From Trematomus loennbergii (taxonomy: Eukaryota > Chordata > Actinopteri > Perciformes > Nototheniidae), in assembly GCA_012861695.1 (NCBI GenBank), contig JAAOOA010000033.1:13300434-13364433 (forward strand): DNA of 64,000 bases, given 5' to 3'. Shown piece after piece: positions 1 to 13,560 of this stretch. Position numbers and translations under genes: made by a program. Under the pieces are notes generated by a model. The model saw only the letters and a program-made list of their open reading frames with translations. It made no database searches and was not told where the DNA came from. Numbering within the stretch: position 1 is the first letter of the stretch; each line of letters begins with the position of its first letter.

Positions 1-3000
1 TGATATCAAAGATTAGTTTATGTTGTTAAACAGGTAAATCACATTCGAAAGAAACCTCAATTCAATCTGGGCAGGTTATGAATTGCCTGACAATGTAATA
101 TACAAAACAAATTATCTCGACAAAACCTGCCGGGCAGGGTACAATCACATCGAATTGAGATTTTTGGATTTTGATTCTTCCTTTGTAGCACTGCCAGACA
201 CAATTAGGTTTCATCAGAATTGCTGCTTAGAGACTTGTATCCATATGCCTGTGATGAAGAGGGAGAAAGTGTTCTTTTGTCCTTTGCTCTTGAAGGAATG
301 ATGTGTCTTGATACCAATAATAATGTTGACAGTCCCTGCAACATGTCCTCTATGATGGTTTAGCTACAAATCACAAATCGGTGCTCTGAGTATGAGGCAA
401 CAGAGGATTTATGTCATTGTACCCTCAGGGTTTTGTTGTTCATCCGAGCATCACACTTTTATCAAAGCAGATTATAGCAATCTCCTTCGAGCATGCAGCC
501 ATTTAACCCACAAATACAGCATGTAAAGAGATACTTTATTAAAGACATTATATGTGTGACAGCTGGCAGTTACATTCATTTCCAAATACGAGATTTCAGA
601 TAAAATGTCATGTTGCATAACTATGTGGAGATATAATGTGCTCTATGCTGAGTGCAATTCCAACGTAGGCGACATACTGTATGTCAACAAGGCAAGATTG
701 AGGACTAAGAGAAAATATTTAAACATAACGGTTCTATTTCCTCAGTGAAATCATGTTTATTGTGACATTCAGTGTTCTTTACCAATGATAGAAAGACCAC
801 TAGAATACAGGTGTTGTGTTGTTTACGAAATTAGCAGATTTGAAAGTGCCTCCACAAGAGACCATTAAATCAAAGCGGCATTCATCACTAATGCATAGTG
901 GAGCTGGTAGGGTTGCCCAGAATCAATCACTTAAATGGGACCATGAAAGCATAGAGTGTGCTATTAAATGAGTTGTATCGGCAGGCTCACTGCTCACCTC
1001 CGAGTGTAATCAGCATCACTGCCGGAAGGGAGAAAAACAATTTAATACCAACATCTGTTTAATCGCTGAACTTTAAACTAGTTTTCTAACTACAAGGTTT
1101 AGTGATCCATCTAGTTTTTTTTACAGTGGTTAGGTTATAATGTTTAGTAGATATTAATAAGTCAAACAAATAAAGTGTCAAACGATTTCTCCAAATAATA
1201 ATCAGAACAGCAGCCACCTCACTTCACTGCAGGTTACTGCTTCTGTCCAATTTGCAATATTTGTTGGAACTCCATAGAATGACATTAATGCAGTGTTTAA
1301 TTTCACATATTTGGGTTGAACTATCATTTTTTGGTAGCCTATAGTATACAGGCTGTGGAAGTAAGGGTGAGGAGGCACGTGATTGTTAAAGATGTGCCTC
1401 CTCGGTACACTTTCTATTTAAGGGTTATTGACTAATCAAAACAAAATGGACAAAGTCAAAAAAGAAGCGGAACATCACAAAACAATGCTTTGCAAATGTT
1501 TTAGGAAATGCATTTGTTAGACCTCAAGGATATGTTGATAGCTTTTACTAACTTCTGTGTTTAGGTCAAATGATGTCTGAACAGTTACATAATTAACGAA
1601 TGGGTAACATAAAAACATCTCCCAAACCGAAAATGGCAGAAGTCACCTTTACATTTGAACTGTATTAACTTACTATGGAGTAAAGCGGTCACATTGTTAG
1701 CATTTAAATGGAACTGATGGGTTATTGTGTTATGATTTGTTCCGAGGAGCTAGACTCATTTGTTTTCTGGTCCATGTCGCTTGTAAGAATTGTGGGATGG
1801 GTGAAACTTAGGGTAACCAGGCACACATTTCTGTAATTTGGCTAGTTGTAATAAGCTTCTCTGAATGTGATGTGTAAATATGTTTTTCATCCTCGTATTA
1901 CGTTTTTTCCACATTCAATTATCTCAAAGGACAAAAATGTTAAACTCAAGTCAGAGTTGTGGGGGTATGAGTTGTTTTCCTGCATTTGTTTACCTCATGT
2001 TTGTGAACTACAAAGCAGCAGGCAGGTCGTATCAGGGAGGTTATAATTTGATCAGCCGGAGCCTGAAGCAGCTGCTCTACATGATGGATTTCCCCAAAAG
2101 CAAGAGAGGGGAGTGTTATGGAGGGCACCATCGCAGCCATAGACTGTTTATTATGTGGGTATTCTGGGTCTGATTCTCCTCTTTCTTTCACTCTCCATAC
2201 CACAAAATGAAGCGTGCACTTTCAGAATATATCATATATGTACCCCACTAGGCTCCATTCTCATACATGGGTTTTTGTGTGAAGAAAAGTCCCATAACAG
2301 GACTTTTGTGAGTGTGCTACAATTGTAATGAAAGTTATGAAAACAAATAGTGCTGAAGCTACTACTTCAGCCTGATGTAAGCATATATTGTTAAATTATC
2401 CAATCGTCATGGTTTATTTTCAATGTTGAACTATGTTTTTCAACAGGGAAAGTTTTCTTTGACGACAAAGAAAACTTTCAAATGGGAATTTATATTTTGT
2501 TAAACAATGCTATAGTTTGATTTCTCTAGTTATAAATCCAAGTTTTATACAGCACGCTTCACTGCAGCTAGTGATTAACTTTCGCTCCTTTTCCACTGTT
2601 CTGTTGTGGCAGGTATTGGTTGGAGGTGTCTCTGACTCTCACACTGTATTCATGGGTCAGTGAGCATTCATGAGCGAAGGGTATTGTGTGCATGTGTGTG
2701 TGCGTGGCGTGCGTGTGTGTGTGTGCGCGTGTGTGTGCGTGGGTAGTGGGTACAAATGCGTGCGTGCGTGCGTGCGTGCGCTTGAGTGTGTGTGCGTAGT
2801 GGAGAAAGATAAATCACAGGCAGTCAGGTAAAACAAAGTGTCCCCCTGTTGCAGTGGACCTGACGTGATTGAATCTGACATTTTTTATCAAGTCACAGCA
2901 CTTTGCTCTTCACTTCACCACCAATTAGGAGTGTTCACCTCTTCAGTCCTGACCTCTACAGGACAACTTTTCTCTCTCTGTGCACACTGATTGGATCTGA

Positions 3001-5364
3001 ATCTGACCTGTACTGACCTGAATCCCCGTACTGGAGCCTCAGGTCTGACACATCAGACTCCTGATATCAAGTTGTTAGCCCACATTGACCTTGGTCTCGA
3101 GTTTGTTGGCTGTCAGCTTTCAGACCTTCCATTTCTCCAAACTAATAATTTCCCAGAAGCCTAGCTGTGTACTTTAAACAGGACCTGTAACCTGAACAAT
3201 AGCCACAGTACCAGTTAACTTTCAACTATTGTCCCAGAGTTATTTGGGCTATAGTCCCTTTATGAAAGCACAATCAGACCGGAAAATACATCTAAAAAAA
3301 AAAAAACGAATTAACATGAATGAAATAGAACTCTATTAATATTGTTGTTTTGTTTAAACTTTATGTATTACACTTTCAACCCAATGGAAACTTTGTAAAA
3401 CCAATGGCAGTGCATTGATGATGAACTCTATTTTCATTGAGTAAAACATTCACACATACTAGAAACAAGGATACATGCATTGACATCAGAATAACTAAGA
3501 CAACATATTCAGGACCCTTGAAACAGCTTTGACTTTAAATTTGTGGAACACCTCCAGCGTAATAATAATCAATTACCAGCCTTCAGAGTGTGAAGACTGC
3601 TCAAGGTCCAACTTAACAATCTAATCAGGTCCAGGTCAAATCCATCTGTCACCTCGGATCAAGAGCGGCTCCAAAGATAATTGTCTTTAGTCGCCAGAAG
3701 TCATAACTATGTTATTTTTACCCGCCATCAACGTCCCTACTCCATAGAGGGCTGAATTCAATACCGCCGACCACCTCATTAAGAGAAATTCACACAGGGA
3801 CCGAGTTGCCAAAGAATATCCATGTGTGTCGACCATCCAATCAGTAAAGTGATGAGAATAGAAGTGGACATGATGACAAATGAGCAGTCAGCCTCGGATT
3901 TTATATATATATATACATATATGAGTAAAGCCGTTGAACTATTAAACCAAATTTGTTATTGATCAAATAAGAACATATCCATTTAGTACCAACTACTAAT
4001 CACATCCTCCTCAAACACTAGTTATTAGTGAAACTGAAGTGCTAGCTAAAAGTAGAAGCTATTCATACTTCAATCAGTGCTATCTGGATTAAGCACAATG
4101 TAATCACGATGGTCTTTTTATTAAGTTCAGACACGTCTATTTTCGTACTGAGCAATCATGTATATGTCTGGGAAAAATAAATCAATATACACGAGCACAG
4201 TCCATGTGCAGCTTCAAGCAGATCTCCCTATTCTACTCAGGGTCTTTGTTCTGCTTTTATCAGGCATTTATTTGGGGATGGATAGGATTTTCTTCCCCCT
4301 CCACAGTCTGTTCTGAATAATCATTGGCATTGGAAGATTTTAAGGTTAATTCATGAAACGAAGAGAAGCCTTGAATGGTTGAAAATGGATGCATCTCATG
4401 ATTGTTGGATTATAAACTTGCTGACCCAATATCATAGGGAATGAATATATCCGGATTGTCATCTAAAAAAGTTCACAGAAATCAGATGAATGCTTCTGCA
4501 GCTGCACCTGGTTCACTTCCTTTCTCGTGTGACATTATGGCTCTGTGGCACATTGCAAACAATTGCATCTGTCAAAAACAACATTCAGGAGCTGAGTTAA
4601 TGTTTAATTAATGACAAAAGCCATCTCTGTAACATCTGGAGAAAAACTAAAAGTGACAGATAAAGCTGCAGCCTTGTCATTTTGATCTCTGGAGTTTCTT
4701 TTTCCTGCCTCGCTCTCTGCTATTCTTCACTGCTCTTTGTACCAAATGTTCATCTGGAGTTGATTTCCTCTTCTGTTGATTTGGGTTTTGATAATGAAAA
4801 CATTACTGTACTCCTTTTGCCTTTTCAAACAGGAGTGGGTGTATGTATTTGTATTTGTGCATTGAGAATAGGTGGCTGTGTGCATCCACAAATAAGCATA
4901 TGTGTAAATATGAATGCTAAGAGCTGCATACGCTTCTCAGCACATATGGCGCTGGAGTAAACAAAAGCTAGCAGGCCATATGTGCATATTTGTGCAGGTG
5001 CTGCTCAGTGGCACTCATTTAGAATGCAAATAGGTGTCAGTGGTAATTGCTACTTTTCTAAAAACGTAGTTAGGTGCAACTGCTCCTACTACATTGTACA
5101 AGTTTAAGTGAAACTTAACAACAAAGCACTACAATTAAAACTGAAAACTTAGGGCTTGGTTACCAACATTTTCTGAGGTTGACTTCCTCCTTTGTTCCAT
5201 GTCTTAATGGTTGCTAGTGGGAGCTTCGCTTTCCTGTATTCCATCTTTCTGTGATCTATTATGTGAGGGCGGAAGTGACTCAAATCTTCTTGTTTGGTGT
5301 ACGATGAAGCGTGTTTGTGTGAAAGTAAGGTGTGTTAGGCTTAAAGCCATAGTTTTCTATTTTA
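1..5364. other. Gene-free AT-rich intergenic stretch
   Basis: No open reading frame here looks like a protein: the longest are under 100 codons, low in complexity and lack splice-bounded conserved segments. The stretch holds a GT/GC microsatellite near 2.7 kb, a poly-A run near 3.3 kb and a short TA repeat near 3.9 kb. A denser, less repetitive patch at about 2,030-2,180 could be regulatory, but nothing in the sequence proves it. Confidence 0.6.
2684..2798. repeat. Alternating purine-pyrimidine microsatellite (GT/GC)
   Basis: A run dominated by GT, GCGT and TGCG units, including five consecutive TGCG tetramers around 2,759-2,780. Strict purine-pyrimidine alternation over tens of bases is the classic context for Z-DNA formation, which is inference. 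The minus-strand open frame across it (His/Thr-rich) is only a translated repeat. Confidence 0.85.
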
Positions 5365-5470
5365 TTGCATTACATTTCGTTTCATTTAGCCGACACTTTT
5401 GTCCAAAGTGATTAGCAATAAGTGCAATCAACCATTCGAACACAAATTCAGAACAGCAAGAATCCTGCAA
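5365..5470. repeat. Dispersed fish repeat (TTTAGCCGAC-type)
   Basis: The phrase CATTTAGCCGACACTTTTGT followed by CAAAGTG and AATAAGTGCAATCAACC recurs, diverged, at about 28,847-28,960 (CATTTAGCTGACGCTTTTAT, AATAAGTGCATTCGACC). Two copies in one window in unrelated contexts show an interspersed repeat. I recognise the phrase as common in fish genomes but cannot assign the element class. Confidence 0.7.
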
Positions 5471-5932
5471 GTAGCCTACATTATAGCTTCTAAAAAAACT
5501 AAACCATTTTAAGAGCATATTAACATTGTGGATTATGGACAGTTAAAACAGTTAAAAGATTTACCTATCCGCCAAATGATGGACTGTTTTTTGATTAACT
5601 TTTGAATCTGGTCCAAAAATATTATTTATGGACTATGGTTCTAGGGAGATTTTCGACAGGCTTATTTAAATTCCTTTACGAGAAGGCGTAATGTTCTCCC
5701 TCTTTTCAAATCCGATAATGATCACAGATTTTGGTGAGGAAAAGGTTATTCACATTTTTGTATTGGTGCATTGTAGCTTTATAGGATAATGGCAACTGAG
5801 AGAAGAATTGTCTTGTCTTTTAAGGAAGAGGTAGACTCATCAGAAGGCCATCAGGGGAGTTATGCACATGCAAATATTTGCCATGTCCATGACTGTGAAA
5901 AAGCAATTTATAACATCAAAAGATTATGTACT

Positions 5933-6298
5933 TGTTGAGTGTGTCTCCGTTCATTACTGTCATAGCAGCCATTTTATGGGTGTTTTTGGTGTCTCAGTTT
6001 ATTTAATTTATATGTATAGTGCAATATTATTTTTAACACTTGGTGGCGGGGTTTAGCTGCACCGGGTGTATAAAAGGGGTCACAGGTGACAGGAACTGAC
6101 GAGGACACAGGAGGAAGAGAGCATATGGAGCATACCGATTCCACCAGCCCGGCAGATGCTCACCACAACAATTGACTGTGTGATAAACCTTGGTATGTAA
6201 AACGCTAAATAAAACATCATTCTAAACCGCAGCAAAAGACCGGATATTCATCTGTTTGTGTCTGCGTCTGGATCACTCCACCTCCTGTGAAGTAATGG
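5933..6298 (+). mobile_element. Possible solo LTR
   Basis: A compact promoter-plus-polyadenylation unit with no gene attached: TATAAAAG at 6,069-6,076, then about 130 bp downstream AATAAA at 6,208-6,213, followed by a GT-rich segment (TGTTTGTGTCTGCGTCTGG). This order (TATA box, short R region, poly(A) signal, U5-like tail) is that of a retroviral or retrotransposon LTR. No primer-binding site, internal coding region or clean target duplication was found, so the outer boundaries are approximate. A stand-alone promoter of an unrecognised transcript is the alternative. Confidence 0.35.
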
Positions 6299-6299
6299 C

Positions 6300-9200
6300 A
6301 ATAGGATATAGGACATTGGAACATTAAAAATTGCCATCACACTGTCTGAATTCTGTTTAAATTAACACATCTGATATGGATCTCAAGTGAAAAGCAACAT
6401 GTCCTAATCAAAATAGAATCTCACCTTTGATTAAGTCAGAGCCAAACATTGAGGCCAGCCTGACAGCCTTTTAAAATACAGGCTTTGTTTGGGGTTTTGT
6501 TTTGCCCTAATTTATAAAGAGAACATTCTACATATTTTGCAAATAGTTACAGCCTAAGTCACAGAACTTCATTACTACCAAATTTGTATTAGTTTTGACA
6601 TCTATGTAACAATGTAATGGTAAAGACTCCTTGAGTAACCATGCATATTTAGGATTTTAATCGAAACCTTAACCTCTTACTACACTTACTTATCTGTTAC
6701 ATCTGTTTATAATGATTCTGTTGGACAAAAAACTCCTCATCTGAGTCAAACATGTATGGCTGATTCTCTCCTCCAATGGACATAATTGACCAGTTGCCAA
6801 AACTCATCATTTTAACTTTTAATAAGAACATGTTGTCATTAGACTGCTAAGTGGTGTCCAAGTGCTCTTATCTGAGTGCAGTTTTTGAGGGCCAGCTGCA
6901 ATGAAATGCAAACATGTATGCAAACCACTCTTGGTGTTATAGTACAGTTAGTTGCTAGCTGTTGCCATGTGTGAGGTATTTTGTTGTGATTTGCTGAATG
7001 TGTTATATCACAGGTGAAAACTGGAATAAAATATGGCTGTTAATAAAATAAACACTGAATCTAGCAGACCACAATTTCAGTTGTTATATATTCATTTCAT
7101 TTTGAAATAACTTGTGAAGTATTTGCCCTAAACAAATTGCGCTTTATTTCATGGTCCCCACCTGTGATGACTAGGCTTCATTGTTAACATTCCCTCTTGC
7201 TATCCAATCCTTTGTGTTACACAATAAACTTTAAAATTCAACACCTGTTTTGTTATCTGCTTCAGAGTCTTGCTCGTCTGCATCCTGCTCGACTGCAAAG
7301 CAGTGTTTTCCACTTTTCTTTTGCTGAGTGAGGGATCACGACTTAGATATATATTTACAAGCATATATTCTATATTTAGCTGATTCTTTCACACTGAGTG
7401 ATTCATGGTGAGAAGATGGAGTGGCTAGACATGTGTATATTGCTTACAATGCTGGCAGATACAGGTCTAACCTGTGTCTTTTCTTTCTTCATCCTTAAAT
7501 CAAACACCAACCAAGAAGACTTGCACGTGTTTATATTTGCACAATTGACTTGATAAAGGAAATACCACGGGGAAGATAGAAACTAGTCATTTTTTTCTTT
7601 CATTACTAGACACCAGTAAATGCACCTGTTACACTTATTGAAAGCATATTTCTATCATGAATTTTCGAAATGTATAGATAATATAGCCTGATATATTTCA
7701 TGTTTATAATACAAACCTTTTTAAATCATACCATACCTTACCCTTTTCATGATAAACAAAATAGAAAAACAAAGATTTTTTTTATCATTTTTGACATTCT
7801 GAAACTTGAAGTTTCTTTTTTAAAGAACTTTGAAACAAGTGGACTCTTAGCTTGCAATTTGCTAAAAAGTGTCAGTATGGTGTAACAGATATTTTATCCT
7901 TAAAGTGTCAAGATTGTGGTTAAAAAAGTACCGGAGGAAAAAGTGATAAAGTAATACAAATGTGACGCCTGAACTTCACATCAGCATTCAGAACACGAGC
8001 CTCCCTGAGGCAGCATTCATAAATATGTTATGAGCACGGCCTGCCGCTACTATACAGTCCAGCAGTAATGGATATTCAGGGTGAAGGAGCTCTTGTGAGA
8101 GCAGCATGTAAAGGATGACTGAGCTGGAGTTAGTAACGCACCATTAACTGACTCCTCAGGATGCTCACAGACTGGGGAGAGAAGGAACCCGGCTGGTCAG
8201 GAAATCGATATAAAGCACATCAGTATGTGAGTCAGTGAGAGAAGGGGAGGATTATGTTTGCAATATCAGGATCACGTTAAACACAGAGTGCAATAAACAC
8301 CCAGGAATGTTCTTGTAGATGCTTGTACTAAACAAGTTTGACTGTGCATGCTGACACAAGGTGCAAAGACAACCCGATCTTCCATAGTGCAGGTCAACAG
8401 CAAAGGCTGCATAATTGATATCAGCATGTACTGTATAGCACTTGACTTTGTCTGTTTTTTTTTATTTCAAGGCCCCACACTTGCACTTTAAGTATTGCTG
8501 CTAAGCTATATACAGTATAAATGGCATAACAAAAGAAAACTGTAAAAGACAGATAATTGACAAATAAATGGTAAATGTAAACAAGTAACGCTAAAGACTA
8601 CAATGAATGGTCCAATCAATTACATGTAAAGCAATCCAGGAAGTTACAGCATGTAACTTTGCATGTTGCTAATTATGTTGTAAATCTTTTGTATAACTCA
8701 TACAGTATGAAAATCAACAGACAATATATGTGTTCATTTCTGTTGCACAGTTTGTTTGGAAACAAACTATGTGTTCTGCTGTTGGTAGCAGGGTAAGGGT
8801 TAGGGTTTTGGGGAAAAAAACAATAAAAGTTTATAAAAGCCCTGTTTGGTCTGTGTTATATATATCCTTTATTTAACCAGGTAAAAGACTCATTGAGATT
8901 ACAATCTCTTTTTCAAGAGTGACCTGGCCAAGAAGGGCAGCATGAACAAAGTTACAACAGATAAAACACAGACAAGACAGGCAGACAAATACAGCTGTAA
9001 AACACAAATAAAATGGCACATTAGCCAGACGATATGCGAAATAAAACAAACTATTAAAAATCTTTCAAAACTGGCAAAATTTAAAACGATTTTAAGATAT
9101 ACGAGCACTCACATCTACCAATGGTGTCATGTTATCTGTCCTTTAAGATGGACCTGAATTCCCCCATAGTGATTAAATCAGAGAGTTTCAGCTCCTTCTG

Positions 9201-10381
9201 TGTTAATCTTTTTTTTAATGAAATAACGAAAATGCAATAAAAGGGATAGAAGAGAGCAGCAGCTGAAGCACAGAGCGTATGCGGCGGGGTTAAAACCTGA
9301 CACTCCTGTGTCCGAGGCTGTGTCCCACAACATCTGGTAAAAGACCTGGTAAGTGGGTTAAAAACATCTGGCTAAAAGTACCGAGGTTGACTTTGTTTAA
9401 AATCGGCATGCAGGTAAAATGTGTGTGAAAAAATAAATGATAAATAAATACATAAAAGTGCTTAGTAAAATAAGTGCTTTTAAAAACAAGTGCTGGTAAT
9501 AAAAATCACATCAACCCAAATGTTAAAATATGTAAGATATAAAACAAATATGTAAAATGTAAAATAAAAAATATAAAATGCACACGGGTTAGTAGGCAGA
9601 CGGGAAGGGAAAATATTTTTAAATAAAGTCAACCAAGTGTCCCTAAAAGTGTTTAAAACCCAGGCCGAGGTCGAGAGAGGTGGTGCAGGTGAGACATGGG
9701 ACATGATGTTTAAAAATACTTTATTAAAGGGGTTATTTCAGAGTGTTTCCCTGCTGGAGGCTCCAACATCCATTTAAAATGGAAAGAAATAACTAAAATA
9801 AAAATAAAATAATATAAATAATGTTTAAATAGGAAACGGGGGATTAATAATATATAAAAAAGAATAAAATATATAACCTCCTCATTTGGAACCTAATGAA
9901 ATAAGAAAACATCCAATACACCGTGCAAGCATAGAATAAACTGTGACATGTAAAATATAAATAATAATAGATAAAATATAAGAAGAATATATAACATGGT
10001 AGTATTACTAATAATAAACAAAACAAAAACATGCATTTAAAATTCATAAAAAGGGTTAGGACAAGGGGCTACCACTCGTAGTGGAGTTTAAAATGTGATT
10101 TAGGTGTAGGCACAAAAGTAAGAGTAAGATTAGGTATAGATATGATATTGATGATGCGTATAATCTTGGATTTAGGTTTAGGCACCAAAGTCAGAGTGGT
10201 TAGGTTGCCTGGAACATTGAGGTAGTCTATTGCACCACGGTCACCCTAAGCCGCGGTTTTCGAATCCTAATTGGGAGAGTGCAACCGCGAGGGAGAGTAG
10301 TCTACACAAAACTTAATACCAGACTATGATCTCTAAAACAAGGAATTAAAGACTCCCCCACGTCTGTGAAACTGTGAAAAG
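6300..10381. other. Gene-free stretch with one LINE tail
   Basis: I see no gene. From 9.2 to 10.1 kb the DNA is very rich in AT (runs of AAATAAA and TAAAATAT). A denser, less AT-rich patch at about 7,970-8,230 is the only part that looks as if it could be under selection. A minus-strand open frame near 9.85-10.05 kb is Tyr/Phe-rich translated AT-rich DNA, not a protein. Confidence 0.55.
8862..9165 (-). mobile_element. LINE 3'-tail fragment (TTTATTTAACCAGG type)
   Basis: TTTATTTAACCAGGTAAAAG, then CATTGAGATTACAATCTC and GAGTGACCTGGCCAAGA, is a motif order I recognise from 3' ends of fish non-LTR retrotransposons. A second diverged copy with the same order starts at 58,784. The element is read on the minus strand, so TTTATT is its poly(A)-signal end. 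No reverse transcriptase coding remains. Confidence 0.55.
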
Positions 10382-12028
10382 TAGTGATGGGAATTATGGC
10401 TCTTTGAAGGGAGCCGGATCTTATGGCTCCGTTCCTTTCAAAGAGCCGTTCAAAAGAGCCGTTCAAAAGAGCCGTTCAAAAGAGCCGTTCAAAAGAGCAC
10501 CTTATCACTGCCTGGGTTTTGGTTAAAGTGCATCCAAATGCTGCTGCGTTTTCGCGTTTGACTCATTTTCCATCCGGAAAACACGTCGTCTACCTGTCCT
10601 GTACCACTTGTTATGACTTCTCTGTCTCGCGTATTCCATTAAGACCCACCCCATCTCACTCCTCGTGCTGAAACCTACCAATCAGAGTAGGGGCGGGTCT
10701 TCACAGAATACGTTTGGGGAACAAGCGGGTTAAGACCGCCGGTGGGGTCTTAACAGGTTCTTTTCACGACACTGTGTCTCAGGGCTTCTCAATATTTAAA
10801 AAACTATGAATGTGTCATACCCTCCTAACGGGAAGAAACTCAGCTAACTGATGATACGAACCATTTTTACCGAAACAAAACACAAGTCTCACAAGAAGGG
10901 TCTAAATGAGCCCTGAGCGAAAACATGCTAACGCACTTTGCACAAAACTCTAGGTATAAATCGATCGATATACTTATCGGATCTGCACAAACAAGCTTAG
11001 CTAACATGCTGAGATTCCACAGATTATAGAAATATAAGTATCATCACTGAGCGATCAGAACTCGCGACAGGGGAAGCAAATACAGACAACACACAACGTA
11101 GCTTTAGGTAGCAAAACACGGAGATATGCTCACCTTTTGCTGTTATTCCGATCAAAAGTTGTGTTCAATGGCATTAAAACGATAAAAACACTGCTGAGGG
11201 TTAATCCATAGGTTAATCCAATGTGTCTGTCACTTTGAAAAAACTATTGATAATCCATAATTCCATTTGTATGTAAAAATCGGAGAATTAATATTAGCTG
11301 CTAATGGTAGCCACCAGAGTGTATCGCAGATTCGGGTTTTGGCTACGCGTCACTCTCACTCCTTATTTGGCAACATGTGTGTGTATGTGGAACTTTCCCT
11401 CGATTCCATTGGCTTTAGCGGTTAAAAATAAATGTCAATCATCAAAATCGACCAAGGGGGGCCAGAGATAGGTCAAATCCACCCAAATGACCCCAGAATG
11501 TTTTATTTTTGCTAAATCTCTAATTTCACTTGTTTTGCATCAATCTTGATACAGGGTACTTATTATATGTTATAGTTTGGATTCCTAAAGCTTTTAGTCT
11601 ACTATCCCATCATTCAAGGGTGGTTTTCACTATAAGTATGTTTTTCTTTTGGACGGACACAATAATTTACATTTCTTCACTATGTTCAATCTGAATTTAC
11701 TTTAAAATAAAAAAAATCTATATTGATTCTGACTCTTCTACATCCAACTCACAGGTTTATCATTGCTTTGAGAAAAAAGATTATTCATTTTCCCCTTTTA
11801 GAAGTGTAGTTATGGTCATTTGTTCTGGGAATGTCATTTTCAAGCCTGAGACCTGGAAAACAGGCTCGGGGCTTAACAGGAAGGTGAGTGGATTTTGGCA
11901 GGCAGTGAGTGCGGACTAACGATTGAACGATAAAAAGAACGGCTCTCACCAAGTACGACTCGGTTGCCATCGTTCGTTCCAAAGAGCCGTTCAAAATAAT
12001 CGGCTTGTTCGCGACCGACATATCACTA
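10382..12028. mobile_element. Complete non-autonomous hAT element with 8-bp target duplication
   Basis: The element is bounded by the perfect 8-bp direct repeat GTGAAAAG (10,374-10,381 and 12,029-12,036), the target-duplication length of hAT transposons. Its ends are inverted: TAGTGATGGGAA on the left, and TAGTGATATG as the reverse complement on the right. Subterminal repeats of the GGCTCTTT / GAGCCGTTC type occur at both ends, as expected for transposase-binding arrays. The 1,647-bp interior has no transposase-like frame, so mobilisation would need a relative elsewhere. The intact duplication suggests a fairly recent insertion. Confidence 0.85.
10440..10497 (+). repeat. 13-bp tandem GAGCCGTTCAAAA array in hAT subterminal region
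   Basis: Four consecutive copies of GAGCCGTTCAAAA lie 60-115 bp inside the left end of the hAT element, and one inverted-context copy lies near the right end (11,986-11,998). Clustered subterminal repeats are typical hAT transposase-binding sites. Confidence 0.75.
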
Positions 12029-13044
12029 GTGAAAAGACAAAACCCGAAGTCCTCCTGTGCATCACATCAAATGCAGGGATTCAGGATTAGGCACCAGAGT
12101 CAAAATGGTCAAATCTATGGCAATTAAAAAGGACCAGGCCTAGACATTATATTGATGCGCATATTCTAGGACTTGGGTTTAGACACAAAAGTCAGAGTGG
12201 TTAGGTATAGGGCAATCCAATAGGATAAGGTTTAGATATCAGGGTTAGGGTTTTGGGGAACGTGCTCTGTGTGCGTGTGTTGTTGAGTAAATCTGTCTGC
12301 AGTTTATGGGTGTGTGCTTAAAATTTTGTTTACACAAGCTGTTGCTCCCATGTGGCGGTTCTCCCTGTATAAAAGCTTTCTGGAAAATTCAATGTGTTAA
12401 AAGTGCTGCCAAATGAGCAAACACACACTGACAGCATTTGACTGCGGTGCAATTCAGCTGCGGGAGTCAAAACAATAAACCAAAGCTGTAACGGAGGATG
12501 AGATGTTCGCCTTGTCCTTACCTCGATCCATTTAAGTGTGGAAGGTGTGATAGTTCTCATTCAAGGAGTCACTGGAGCTCGGAGGGAGATGAAGACATTG
12601 AGTACAAATAATGTCCTAACGGGTAGAAATCTAACATCTAATCTGTCTTTTTTAGTTTGGGCAATTGCACGTAAATTAATTGACACTAAAAGCGAGAGGC
12701 CTCCCTGGTTTCCGGTGCAGTTTGACATGAAATAAGACGTTACATGGATTGTCAATGTCATACAAGAGCAGCCACTCAGGGGAGCTTAATGAGAACATCA
12801 GAGAAATGAACCCAAGGCTGTAGACGGTGGAGAAATGAAGCATTAAAATGGTAGGACGTCTCATGGGTGCGGAGAGGAAAAGATAACTTTCTTTCAGCTG
12901 TGAGTAAAACAAGGACACTCTCCTTTAATCTTAAAAACCAGGCTTTATATCCTTCTCATCTGCAGCCATCATCCCTGCATGAGTCATTTCAAATGGTTAT
13001 AACACATTGGAAGGGGCAGCCAGCCAAGTTCTTTAGATATAACT

Positions 13045-13560
13045 TTAACCCTTATGTTGTGTTCGGGTCTCCCGTGACCCGTTTCAAGTTAAAATTATAT
13101 AATAACTACGCTCTAGTTTTTTTTATCGGAGCAAGGCTTCATGATATCCTCCACAACAGCTATATAAACACTACAAAACTGATTTTGACCATTTTAGCCA
13201 AGTTTGAAGGTCTCTAACAAAAAGTGTATAATTTGGTGTTCGGGTCTGGGAAGACCCAGCAGAATTGTTGGGAGTGACTCGGGGTCAAATTTGGCCCAAT
13301 CAAGATTCATCTTTGACTTTAGACAACCCACCCCCACCCCCTTCATCCACTGTAACAATAATTGTATGCAACATGCACCTGGTCTCCCCCTCCCTCTGCC
13401 CCCTCCCCCCACGGGAACTCCACCTTTAACAAAGAATATGTACACTAACACTTGAACCTGAACACACACATGCATGTGTGCAATATGTGGTGTAATGTGT
13501 TTTGGGGCCATAAAATAAAATTACAACAGGATTGTACGTTCGTACATCCTTTTTACTCAC
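13045..13560. mobile_element. Probable TTAA-type DNA element fragment
   Basis: TTAACCCTTATGTTGTGTTC followed by GGGTCTCCCGTGACCCG, with a second GTTCGGGTCTGGGAAGACCC at about 13,239. I recognise this phrase as the end of a common fish element inserting at TTAA. No matching right terminus was found, so it may be truncated and the end coordinate is approximate. Confidence 0.35.

Larger units (their letters stand above)
10130..12225. repeat. Diverged direct repeat flanking the hAT insertion
   Basis: The phrase TTGATGATGCGTATAATCTT ... GGATTTAGGTTTAGGCACCA ... AAGTCAGAGTGGTTAGG at about 10,150-10,210 recurs as TTGATGCGCATATTCTAGG ... GGGTTTAGACACAAAAGTCAGAGTGG at about 12,150-12,205, with a third partial match at 12,080-12,110. 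The hAT element sits between the copies. Class unknown. Confidence 0.5.

Noticed and set aside
8788..12262. GGGTTAGGG strings near 8.79 and 12.24 kb as interstitial telomere
   Set aside because: Only one or two TTAGGG units each, embedded in a dispersed GGGTTAGGGTTTTGGGG phrase.
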